This document shows positions 54,526 through 60,831 of a DNA stretch of 64,000 bases, piece after piece. Position numbers and translations under genes: made by a program. The first letter of the stretch is position 1. Each line of letters begins with the position of its first letter. The notes beneath the pieces were generated by a model. It was not told the DNA's origin. It did not search any database and worked only from the letters and a program-made list of their open reading frames with translations. Origin of the DNA: JBCDGZ01 sp038750655 (GTDB lineage Bacteria > Bacteroidota > Bacteroidia > Chitinophagales > Saprospiraceae); the NCBI GenBank assembly GCA_038750655.1, contig JBCDGZ010000010.1, positions 21,510-85,509 on the forward strand. Reading direction: 5' to 3'.

Positions 54526-57009
54526 ATGAAGCATTGGATTCTTCCTTTCCTCTGTCTGTTGCTATTCAGCAACTGCGGTATTTCTCAGAAAATAGATAAG
54601 GTCAACGCTACACCTACGCAACTGACGAACGGGATTACAAATAAGACCAAGAACATGGCCCACTATCCTGGGTACTTTGACTTTTGGTGGGATGAGAAAG
54701 GAGGGAAAATCTGGCTGAAGGTGGATCGCCTCGACGAAGAATTTCTTTATGTCAATGCCCTGGCGGCCGGCGTGGGCTCTAATGATATTGGCCTGGATCG
54801 AGGGCAGCTGGACGACAACCGGGTGGTGAAGTTTATACGATCTGGGAATAAGGTTTTACTGATCGAACCCAATTACCGTTTTCGGGCGATTAGTGAGAAT
54901 AAGGAAGAAAGTCGCTCGGTGGAAGAAGCCTTTGCGCAATCGGTGCTCTGGGGTTTTACTGTAGAGGCAGAGGAAAATGGAAGCGTACTGCTCGACCTCA
55001 CCAACTTTTTGCTGCGCGATGCTCACGATGTGGCGGGACAGCTGCGGCGGACCAAGCAAGGGCAATATACCGTTAACACTAGCCGTTCGGCGATCTATTT
55101 AGAGCGGACTAAAAACTTCACAGATAATTCAGAATTTGAAGCGCTCCTCACTTATGTTGGTGAGCCTAAAGGCAGCTACGTTAACAGCGTCGTTCCCACT
55201 CCCGCTGCCATCAGCGTCCGGCTGCACCACTCCTTGGTCCGGCTGCCCGACGAGAACTACGAAATGCGGGCCTACGACCCCCGCAGTGGCTATAATATCA
55301 TTAGCTACAGTGACTACGCAACGCCGATCGAAGAGCCGCTGGTCAAGCGGTTCATCCGGCGGCATCGCCTGAGAAAGAAGAACCCCGAAGCCGCCCGCAG
55401 CGAAGCCGTCGAGCCAATTGTCTACTACCTGGATCGTGGAGCGCCCGAGCCCATTCGCTCTGCACTGCTGGACGGCGCCCGTTGGTGGAATCAAGCTTTC
55501 GAAGCTGCTGGCTATATCAATGCCTTTCAGGTCAAGGTGCTGCCCGAGGGCGTCGATCCTCTGGATGTCAATTACAATGTGATCCAATGGGTGCATCGAT
55601 CTACGCGAGGCTGGTCCTACGGCGGCGGTGTGACGGACCCTCGGACGGGCGAAATCATCAAAGGCCATGTTTCGCTGGGCTCCCTGCGGGTCCGCCAGGA
55701 CTTTCTGATTGCCCAGGGCTTGGTCAGGGCCTACGAAGAAGGTCAGCCCGTTTCTAAAGCGATGAAGGAAATGGCCCTGGCTCGCCTGCGGCAGCTCTCC
55801 GCCCACGAAGTCGGCCATACGCTGGGCCTAGACCACAACTTTGCTGCCAGCACCAACGGCCGCGCCTCCGTGATGGATTATCCACACCCTTATATTATAC
55901 TAGATGCCAAGGGCCAGCTCGACTTTTCAAAAGCTTATGATGATAAGATTGGAGAATGGGATAAACGTACGATTCTCTACGGCTATCAGGATTTCCCGGC
56001 TAAGGTCGACGAGGCCGAAGGCCTGCGGGCCATCATTGCAGAGTCGCTGCGCATGGGCTTCCGCTACATTACTGACCGCGATGCCCGCCCGCTGGGAGGT
56101 GCTCACCCCTACGCCCATCTGTGGGATAATGGCCCCGATGCGATTGAGGAATTGCAGCGGCTGTTGGCTGTGCGTGCTGCTGCCCTCAAGCAGTTTGGTC
56201 TGAACAACCTGCGGCCGCAGGCGCCCCTGTCTACCCTCGAAGAAGTACTGGTACCCTTGTACCTTTCTCATCGCTACCAGATTGAGGCAGTAGGGAAATT
56301 GATTGGGGGCGTGGAATATAGTTATGCCGTGAAGGGCGACGGGCAGATTGGTGCTCGCATGGTGTCCGCTGCACAGCAGCAAGAGGCCCTGGCAGCATTG
56401 CTGGAAACCCTAGAGCCTTCGGCTCTGCAAATCTCTGAATCCTTACTGGCCCTTCTCCCTCCCAAGCCTTTGAGTTACCGCCGGGGCCGCGAGAGTTTCG
56501 ATACCCGCACCGGCCTCCCCTTCGATCCCCTTACCGCCGCTGAGGCCGCCGTGCAGACTACTGTTCACCTCCTTTTTCACTCCGAGCGAGCCGCTCGGCT
56601 AGTTGAGCAACATGCTCGTGACCCTAGGATGCCCGGCCTGCACGGGCTTATCGATCAAACTCTGAACATTACCTGGAAAATAGATCGTCGAGCGGGTATG
56701 GAGGCGGAGCTAGGCCGCATGGTAGGCCGGATGGTCTTGGATCATCTGCTGAAGCTGGCCGCTGATCAGCGGACCTCCGGGCAGGCCCGGGCCATTGCTT
56801 TGCTGAAGGTTGGGGAGCTAGAGGCCTGGCTGCGCGAGAACGTAGGAACGACGGTGGATGTCTTGATGAAGGCGCACTACCATGCGGCTTTGGAGGATAT
56901 AGGTCGGTTTCGGGAGGAGCCGAAGGCTTGGGTACCGCATAAGAGGACCAGGTTGCCGGATGGCTCGCCAATTGGAATGATGATGCATTGGGGGTGTAGG
57001 GGGCATTAA
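54526..57009 (+). CDS. Zinc-dependent metalloprotease (DUF5117/DUF5118 type)
   Basis: An 827-aa secreted or outer-membrane protease. A lipoprotein-like signal (LFSNCGISQ, possible lipobox Cys near residue 18) precedes a DUF5118 segment and a DUF5117 domain, then the zinc site HEVGHTLGLDHNF, residues about 427-437, a long metzincin HExxHxxGxxH. A Met turn (SVMDYPHPY) follows. The C-terminal ~300 residues are helical. This family is common in Bacteroidota and its substrates are not known to me. The last part is GC-rich, and composition changes sharply after its stop. Confidence 0.88.
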   Translation: MKHWILPFLCLLLFSNCGISQKIDKVNATPTQLTNGITNKTKNMAHYPGYFDFWWDEKGGKIWLKVDRLDEEFLYVNALAAGVGSNDIGLDRGQLDDNRVVKFIRSGNKVLLIEPNYRFRAISENKEESRSVEEAFAQSVLWGFTVEAEENGSVLLDLTNFLLRDAHDVAGQLRRTKQGQYTVNTSRSAIYLERTKNFTDNSEFEALLTYVGEPKGSYVNSVVPTPAAISVRLHHSLVRLPDENYEMRAYDPRSGYNIISYSDYATPIEEPLVKRFIRRHRLRKKNPEAARSEAVEPIVYYLDRGAPEPIRSALLDGARWWNQAFEAAGYINAFQVKVLPEGVDPLDVNYNVIQWVHRSTRGWSYGGGVTDPRTGEIIKGHVSLGSLRVRQDFLIAQGLVRAYEEGQPVSKAMKEMALARLRQLSAHEVGHTLGLDHNFAASTNGRASVMDYPHPYIILDAKGQLDFSKAYDDKIGEWDKRTILYGYQDFPAKVDEAEGLRAIIAESLRMGFRYITDRDARPLGGAHPYAHLWDNGPDAIEELQRLLAVRAAALKQFGLNNLRPQAPLSTLEEVLVPLYLSHRYQIEAVGKLIGGVEYSYAVKGDGQIGARMVSAAQQQEALAALLETLEPSALQISESLLALLPPKPLSYRRGRESFDTRTGLPFDPLTAAEAAVQTTVHLLFHSERAARLVEQHARDPRMPGLHGLIDQTLNITWKIDRRAGMEAELGRMVGRMVLDHLLKLAADQRTSGQARAIALLKVGELEAWLRENVGTTVDVLMKAHYHAALEDIGRFREEPKAWVPHKRTRLPDGSPIGMMMHWGCRGH

Positions 57010-57443
57010 TACAAGTGCCTGCCTGTGTTTTACTGGCGAAGCAGGGCTGCTAAAAAAATAACAATAAAGAATCGATATTTTTTGCTTGCTAACAAAATAT
57101 TGTTATATTTGTTTAATAGAACGTATACATTTCTTGACTTATTTTTCACTCTCTCCCTTACTTATAGAATATCTCTTACATCATAAGTACACGACTAGTT
57201 ACTAAACACTTCTCCACTTAATTCCACTCAGCATAGTTATTATCTTTTCATATTTTAAGTAATTTAATACGCTATGAATTAACAACTGGCGTAGGTATAT
57301 TTTTCTACTTCCAATAGAAAGGCATACCAGCTAATATTGTAGATGGACTGCAACAGTACGTTGTTGTACTGGTCGTGTTTGTCCTCTGTGAGTAATGTAT
57401 TGCTGTTTATCAACCTTATTATTTAATTGTCAACTTTTTTATC
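57010..57443 (+). promoter_or_regulatory. Promoter and ~330-nt structured 5' leader of RiPP precursor 1
   Basis: A 434-nt AT-rich gap. The perfect promoter TTTG (57081-57084)-N19-TATATTTG (57104-57111) starts a leader that is repeated upstream of precursor 2. Stems common to both copies are CTGG (57286-57289) with CCAG (57327-57330) and CAGTAC (57354-57359) with GTACTG (57366-57371). The shared tail reads CTTATTATTTAAT just before the ATG. No ORF is evident in it. Confidence 0.7.
57081..57111 (+). promoter_or_regulatory. Consensus promoter of RiPP precursor 1
   Basis: TTTG, 19-nt spacer, TATATTTG: a perfect match to the Bacteroidota -33/-7 consensus. Confidence 0.75.
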
Positions 57444-57656
57444 ATGAAATTATATAAGTCAAATTTCAGTCTCGAGGTATTCGAAGAAATCGAAACCTTT
57501 GAAGCGGAAGAGTTGAAACTCATTAATGGGGGTAATAATCTTCCCGATGGAATGTGTTCACACGCAAATGACATCGATAGCGGTATCCATACCTCTTTTA
57601 CTAACGACATAGATGTTGAAGATAAAGATTCAGAAATCTCTGATGTAATGGTATAA
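57444..57656 (+). CDS. RiPP precursor peptide 1 (double-glycine leader)
   Basis: A 70-aa precursor. Residues 1-30 form a leader with FEEIETFEAEELKLI then NGG, typical of double-glycine leaders cut by C39 peptidases. The 40-residue core after Gly30 is very acidic with many Asp, Glu, Ser and Thr and only one Cys (PDGMCSHANDIDSG and TNDIDVEDKDSE). The adjacent ATP-grasp enzyme could join Ser/Thr/Lys side chains to Asp/Glu, as in graspetides; this is an inference. Leader nearly identical to precursor 2, core largely different apart from MCSxAxDxDSG and xDxDxxDxDS spacing. Confidence 0.87.
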   Translation: MKLYKSNFSLEVFEEIETFEAEELKLINGGNNLPDGMCSHANDIDSGIHTSFTNDIDVEDKDSEISDVMV

Positions 57657-57671
57657 GATTGTAAAATATAA

Positions 57672-57692
57672 CCATTCTAGAGCTTAGAATGG
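57672..57692 (+). promoter_or_regulatory. Stem-loop after precursor 1
   Basis: CCATTCTA-loop-TAGAATGG, 8 bp. It matches the 13-bp hairpin after precursor 2, is followed by a second stem ACAGCT/AGCTGT (57700-57705, 57714-57719), and has no long U-run, so it may be an RNA-stability or partial-termination element. Confidence 0.6.
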
Positions 57693-57744
57693 CTTGCTTA
57701 CAGCTCTGTATAAAGCTGTATAGCCATAATACTATTTAGATAAT

Positions 57745-57771
57745 ATGATTTTAATATATTCTAGCTTATAA
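57745..57771 (+). pseudogene. Vestigial 5' end of the ATP-grasp gene
   Basis: ATG ATT TTA ATA TAT TCT AGC TTA TAA reads MILIYSSL and stops. It matches the true gwsG start at 58586 (MILIFSS), also placed 88 nt after its precursor stop. It marks the end of copy A of the duplication; no further ATP-grasp sequence remains. Confidence 0.8.
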
Positions 57772-57924
57772 GGAAAAAATCAAGTACTCCCCAACGTTGA
57801 AAAGTAGTGTAGACTTTTGCGCCCGCCCGGCTTGAGATCGAAGATGCTACAAAGGCTAGGAATGTGAAACAATTCCTGCCCAATCCATCATTTCTAAAAA
57901 ATTAACAATAAAAGTGCTAATAAT

Positions 57925-57955
57925 TTTGCTATACAGCAAAATATTGTTATTTTTA
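57925..57955 (+). promoter_or_regulatory. Promoter of RiPP precursor 2 with altered -7 box
   Basis: TTTG (57925-57928), 19-nt spacer, TATTTTTA (57948-57955). The last base of the -7 box is A where copy A and the consensus have G, so this copy may be weaker. Confidence 0.6.
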
Positions 57956-58284
57956 TCCCAACGCACATTTTCTAGTGAACTTAATGCTCTAATTGAAAAG
58001 CTTCCCTTACAAGATAACCTGCACAGATCAGGTTAATTATTTTTCTGCTAACTTCCACTCAATACAACTATTGTCTAATCATTTTCTCGTAATTCACACG
58101 CTGCGAATTAGCAACTAACTGGCTGTAAGTAATATACTTCTTCTATGTACTAATAGAGAAGAGCACCAGCTAGTGTCACAAATGAACTATAACAGTACGT
58201 TATGGTACTGGTTGTGTTCGCCCTGATTTGAGTGATATATTACTAATCATAAACCTTATTATTTAATTTTTAACTTTTTTTATC
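57956..58284 (+). promoter_or_regulatory. Structured 5' leader of RiPP precursor 2
   Basis: About 330 nt, similar to the leader of precursor 1. CTAACTGG (58115-58122) pairs with CCAGCTAG (58166-58173, one mismatch), and CAGTAC (58193-58198) with GTACTG (58205-58210), the loop being GTTATG here and GTTGTT in copy A. The stems keep pairing while intervening sequence varies. Confidence 0.6.
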
Positions 58285-58497
58285 ATGAAATTATTTAAGC
58301 CAAATTTCAGTCTTGACCTATTCGAAGAAATCGAAACTTTCGAAGCTGAAGAACTGAAACTCATCACAGGTGGTGCCGCTACTGAAATGTGTTCAAATGC
58401 ACATGACACTGACAGCGGCCGTGGATGTTCCATTTCTGACGATACAGATAATGCTGATCCAGATTCTGCATCTGCCTCTGATGGACTCATTGCATAA
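58285..58497 (+). CDS. RiPP precursor peptide 2 (double-glycine leader)
   Basis: A 70-aa precursor with the 30-residue leader FEEIETFEAEELKLI then TGG, and a 40-residue core with two Cys (EMCSNAHDTDSG and RGCSISDD) and an Asp/Ser tail (NADPDSASASDG). The leader differs from precursor 1 at few residues while the core has diverged, as expected if the leader is held by the shared maturases and the core is free to change. It lies directly before the maturase operon, 88 nt before gwsG. Confidence 0.87.
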   Translation: MKLFKPNFSLDLFEEIETFEAEELKLITGGAATEMCSNAHDTDSGRGCSISDDTDNADPDSASASDGLIA

Positions 58498-58508
58498 GAT
58501 TGTAAAAT

Positions 58509-58538
58509 GCAAGCCATTCTAAGCCTAGAATGGCTTGC
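58509..58538 (+). promoter_or_regulatory. Perfect 13-bp hairpin after precursor 2
   Basis: GCAAGCCATTCTA-AGCC-TAGAATGGCTTGC. It is followed by the short stem ACAGCT/AGCTGT (58541-58546, 58555-58560). No long U-run follows. It could lower read-through so that precursor mRNA exceeds enzyme mRNA, or protect the precursor 3' end. Confidence 0.65.
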
Positions 58539-58585
58539 TTACAGCTCTTCACAAAGCTGTATAACCATAATACTATTCGGATAAT

Positions 58586-59545
58586 ATGATTTTAATATTT
58601 TCTAGTCCAGAGGAACCTACAACTGATCTTGTTATTAACTGGTTAAATTCAAAAGGGGCAAATTATCGTCGCATTCATGGCGAAGATTTACTACAAAAAG
58701 ATTTTTTAGTGGATGTTCTTAATGATAAAATCATTATAGGAAATGAAGAAATCGAGATGGCTGATGTCAATACAGTTTGGTATCGTCGGTGGTATAAATA
58801 TCGAGCCAAAGTACCTCTAAAAAATAGGCATTATCGTCAGCTTCGTCATGAGGTGGTTGAAGAACTTAATACACTGAGTGATTATATATTTAAAGTATTT
58901 GCTCAGAAAAAATGGTTGACGAATCCTTTCGTTAATAGGCTTCATAACAAATTGGATGCCCTCAGAGTGGCAAAAGAATGTGGGTTGAATATTCCAGATA
59001 CGCTTTTGACTAACGATAAACAGCAGTTGTTAAAATTTTACCACAGAAATAATAAAGAGATTGTAAGTAAAGCCATTGCTGATCCTTATGTCTATATTGA
59101 TGATGAGGGCGCTAACTACAAGTGTTACACAGAGAAACTATCCTATGAATTTATCGAAAATCTAGGAGATTATTTTCACACCTCACCCTTTCAACAGTTC
59201 ATCGAGTCTGATTATGAGCTCAGGATTTTTTATCTGGATGGAGCGTTTTATCCTACAGCGATTGTGCATAGTGAAACCACGGACATTAAGCTTAGTGTGA
59301 GTTTTGGAAAGAGTAAAGTCAATATGATTGCCTATACCCTACCTGATTCCATAAAGCAGAAGTTAAAGAAAACTATGGATGCATTAAACCTCAATACCTG
59401 CTCAATTGATATGCTCAAGACAAAAGATGGTGAGTACTACTTTCTCGAGGGTAATCCGATTGGACAATTTATGGGCTACGGTGCTGCACTCAACTATAAC
59501 CTTGATGAAAAGGTAGCCAACTGGCTTATCAAAAATGATCATTGA
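58586..59545 (+). CDS. gwsG: ATP-grasp peptide maturase (grasp-with-spasm type)
   Basis: A 319-aa ATP-grasp ligase. Visible are the N-terminal Rossmann-like MILIFSS.. start, NKLDALRVAKECGLNIPDTLLT, the acceptor/ATP segment FQQFIESDYELRIFYLDG, and the Mg site SIDMLKTKDGEYYFLEGNPIGQF, with Glu288 and Asn290. This is the pattern I recall for GwsG maturases of the grasp-with-spasm system, related to MvdC/MvdD-type graspetide ligases that form omega-ester or amide links in a core peptide. The stop overlaps the next ATG (TGATG). It follows the precursor by 88 nt. Confidence 0.87.
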   Translation: MILIFSSPEEPTTDLVINWLNSKGANYRRIHGEDLLQKDFLVDVLNDKIIIGNEEIEMADVNTVWYRRWYKYRAKVPLKNRHYRQLRHEVVEELNTLSDYIFKVFAQKKWLTNPFVNRLHNKLDALRVAKECGLNIPDTLLTNDKQQLLKFYHRNNKEIVSKAIADPYVYIDDEGANYKCYTEKLSYEFIENLGDYFHTSPFQQFIESDYELRIFYLDGAFYPTAIVHSETTDIKLSVSFGKSKVNMIAYTLPDSIKQKLKKTMDALNLNTCSIDMLKTKDGEYYFLEGNPIGQFMGYGAALNYNLDEKVANWLIKNDH

Positions 59546-59826
59546 TGGAAAATGAATTTAAAATAACGGATGAATTAATTTTCGATAAGGAAGTACTGCA
59601 ACACATTCCTGTGTTTTATCGCTTAATGAAGAAAATTATTTCTCCCCCCAACTATCACGAATTGGGCAGTAGACTTTCTGTAAGTGATTTACACCGGTCT
59701 AAAGCCTATGCTAATGAATACACTTACAAACCACTTACAAAAATAGCTAAGTTGCGGCTTGATATTGCCAAGGCAAACTACGAAGAAAAGGAAAGCCGCA
59801 AATCAGCCGAAGTAGAGAGCAAGTAA
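59545..59826 (+). CDS. Unknown 93-aa protein in the RiPP operon
   Basis: Not recognised. 93 aa, translationally coupled to gwsG by the TGATG overlap. A Leu/Ile/Tyr-rich N-terminal half (EVLQHIPVFYRLMKKI) and a Lys/Glu-rich C-terminal helix (KLRLDIAKANYEEKESR). No signal, Cys or metal motif. In this position it may be a leader-binding or partner protein for the maturases, but there is no direct evidence. Confidence 0.75.
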   Translation: MENEFKITDELIFDKEVLQHIPVFYRLMKKIISPPNYHELGSRLSVSDLHRSKAYANEYTYKPLTKIAKLRLDIAKANYEEKESRKSAEVESK

Positions 59827-59874
59827 AGTACCCCTTTCATTTGCCTATTGTATCAGAACTCGAAAGTTTAGAAT

Positions 59875-60831
59875 ATGAAAAGTCATTTTAGCTTGTATAG
59901 TTACAGCATTCCAGTTATGGGAAAAGAACAAGCTGTCATCTGCGATCTGGCTAACGCTAGATACACTAAAATCCCTAAATTTCTATACGAAGTTTTTACC
60001 GATTTTAGAGACCAGTCTATAACTGTATTGGAACAATCTTACAAGGATACGCAAGGAACCATCGTCAAGTATCTCAATCTACTAGAAGAAAGAAAAATAG
60101 GTCTTTTTACGGATACCCCGGAGTGTTATAATACGATCAACCTGGATTGGCGCTATGCGCAGGAAATTCTTTGGGGCGTAGTAGATATTCTGGATTACAA
60201 ATCCTACGATTGCCTTGATGTTATGGAGCAAATCATAAATTTGAATTGTACCTATATTGAAATTCGTTTCTTTGGTAATTATCATGTAAAGGATATAGAG
60301 GAACTCCTGGAGTTGACTGAGCGATCAGGAATACGCTGCATTGATTTTGTTATTCCAGACACACCTCAACTGGATCAGACCTTGAAGCTGTATGATAAAT
60401 ATATGAAGGTCAATTCTTTTTTGATATATGGAAGTGATCGGGAATTCCAATTGGAGGACAAAAGAATTTATAGCACGAAGCGAAAGCTACAACACGATAG
60501 TGCTATGGAAAATATTCCTAGGGACGAATTTATCATTACTCCTGAATTCTTCTCTGAATCTCAGAAGTTCAATCCTTTTTATAACCGAAAGGTCTGTATA
60601 GATAGCTACGGTAAAATTAAAAACTGTACTACGCATACTGCTCATTTCGGCGATGTGCGTGTAGACCGTATTGCTGAGGTAGTAAAGAGTGATGAATTCA
60701 GAGAAATGTGGTATACCTGTCCAGATAAAATTATAGATGTAAGAGACTGGGAGTTTCGTTACATCTGGTTGAATACACATGAACTGAGAAAAATAGATGA
60801 AGATTTATACGAAATAAAAAATGGCAATTAG
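59875..60831 (+). CDS. gwsS: GwsS-like SPASM-domain protein with degenerate cysteine array
   Basis: 318 aa. The middle has a rSAM-barrel-like fold pattern (NCTYIEIRFFGNYHVKDIEELLEL) but no CxxxCxxC motif; as far as I recall, relatives also lack it. A SPASM part follows: VCIDSYGKIKNC gives Cys 241 and 251, then Cys 282. Relatives then carry an array like VCKDCEFRYIC; here it reads VRDWEFRYIW, with Trp at 292 and 298 (both TGG codons), and the usual C-terminal extension is absent. So the auxiliary iron-sulfur cluster can hardly form. It may act as a pseudoenzyme or peptide-binding scaffold. It overlaps the transporter gene by 11 nt. Confidence 0.78.
   Translation: MKSHFSLYSYSIPVMGKEQAVICDLANARYTKIPKFLYEVFTDFRDQSITVLEQSYKDTQGTIVKYLNLLEERKIGLFTDTPECYNTINLDWRYAQEILWGVVDILDYKSYDCLDVMEQIINLNCTYIEIRFFGNYHVKDIEELLELTERSGIRCIDFVIPDTPQLDQTLKLYDKYMKVNSFLIYGSDREFQLEDKRIYSTKRKLQHDSAMENIPRDEFIITPEFFSESQKFNPFYNRKVCIDSYGKIKNCTTHTAHFGDVRVDRIAEVVKSDEFREMWYTCPDKIIDVRDWEFRYIWLNTHELRKIDEDLYEIKNGN

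Larger units (their letters stand above)
57050..57771 (+). repeat. Tandem duplication, copy A (precursor module)
   Basis: Pairs with copy B at 57894-58612. Both hold promoter, structured leader, precursor ORF, an 88-nt spacer and the first codons of the ATP-grasp gene. Offsets between matching landmarks are 841-844 bp; the start codons of both precursors and of both ATP-grasp starts are exactly 841 bp apart. Confidence 0.85.
57657..58284 (+). other. Region between the two precursor genes
   Basis: 628 nt. In order: 88-nt spacer with two stem-loops, the gwsG remnant (57745-57771), a 122-nt stretch (57772-57893) not found in copy A that contains an AGGAAT/ATTCCT stem, then copy B promoter and leader. 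No other ORF is evident. Confidence 0.65.
57894..58612 (+). repeat. Tandem duplication, copy B (precursor module)
   Basis: Second copy of the module described at 57050-57771. It runs into the complete ATP-grasp gene, so copy B is the one fused to the functional operon. Confidence 0.85.

Noticed and set aside
57419..57610. Minus-strand frame opposite precursor 1, with a similar one opposite precursor 2
   Set aside because: Both arise from the duplicated leader sequence read backwards; no start signal and the sense frame is better supported.
59875..60831. Calling this a frameshifted or dead gene
   Set aside because: The frame is intact over 318 codons, overlaps the next gene by 11 nt and keeps family-like motifs, so it is treated as a conserved, altered protein.
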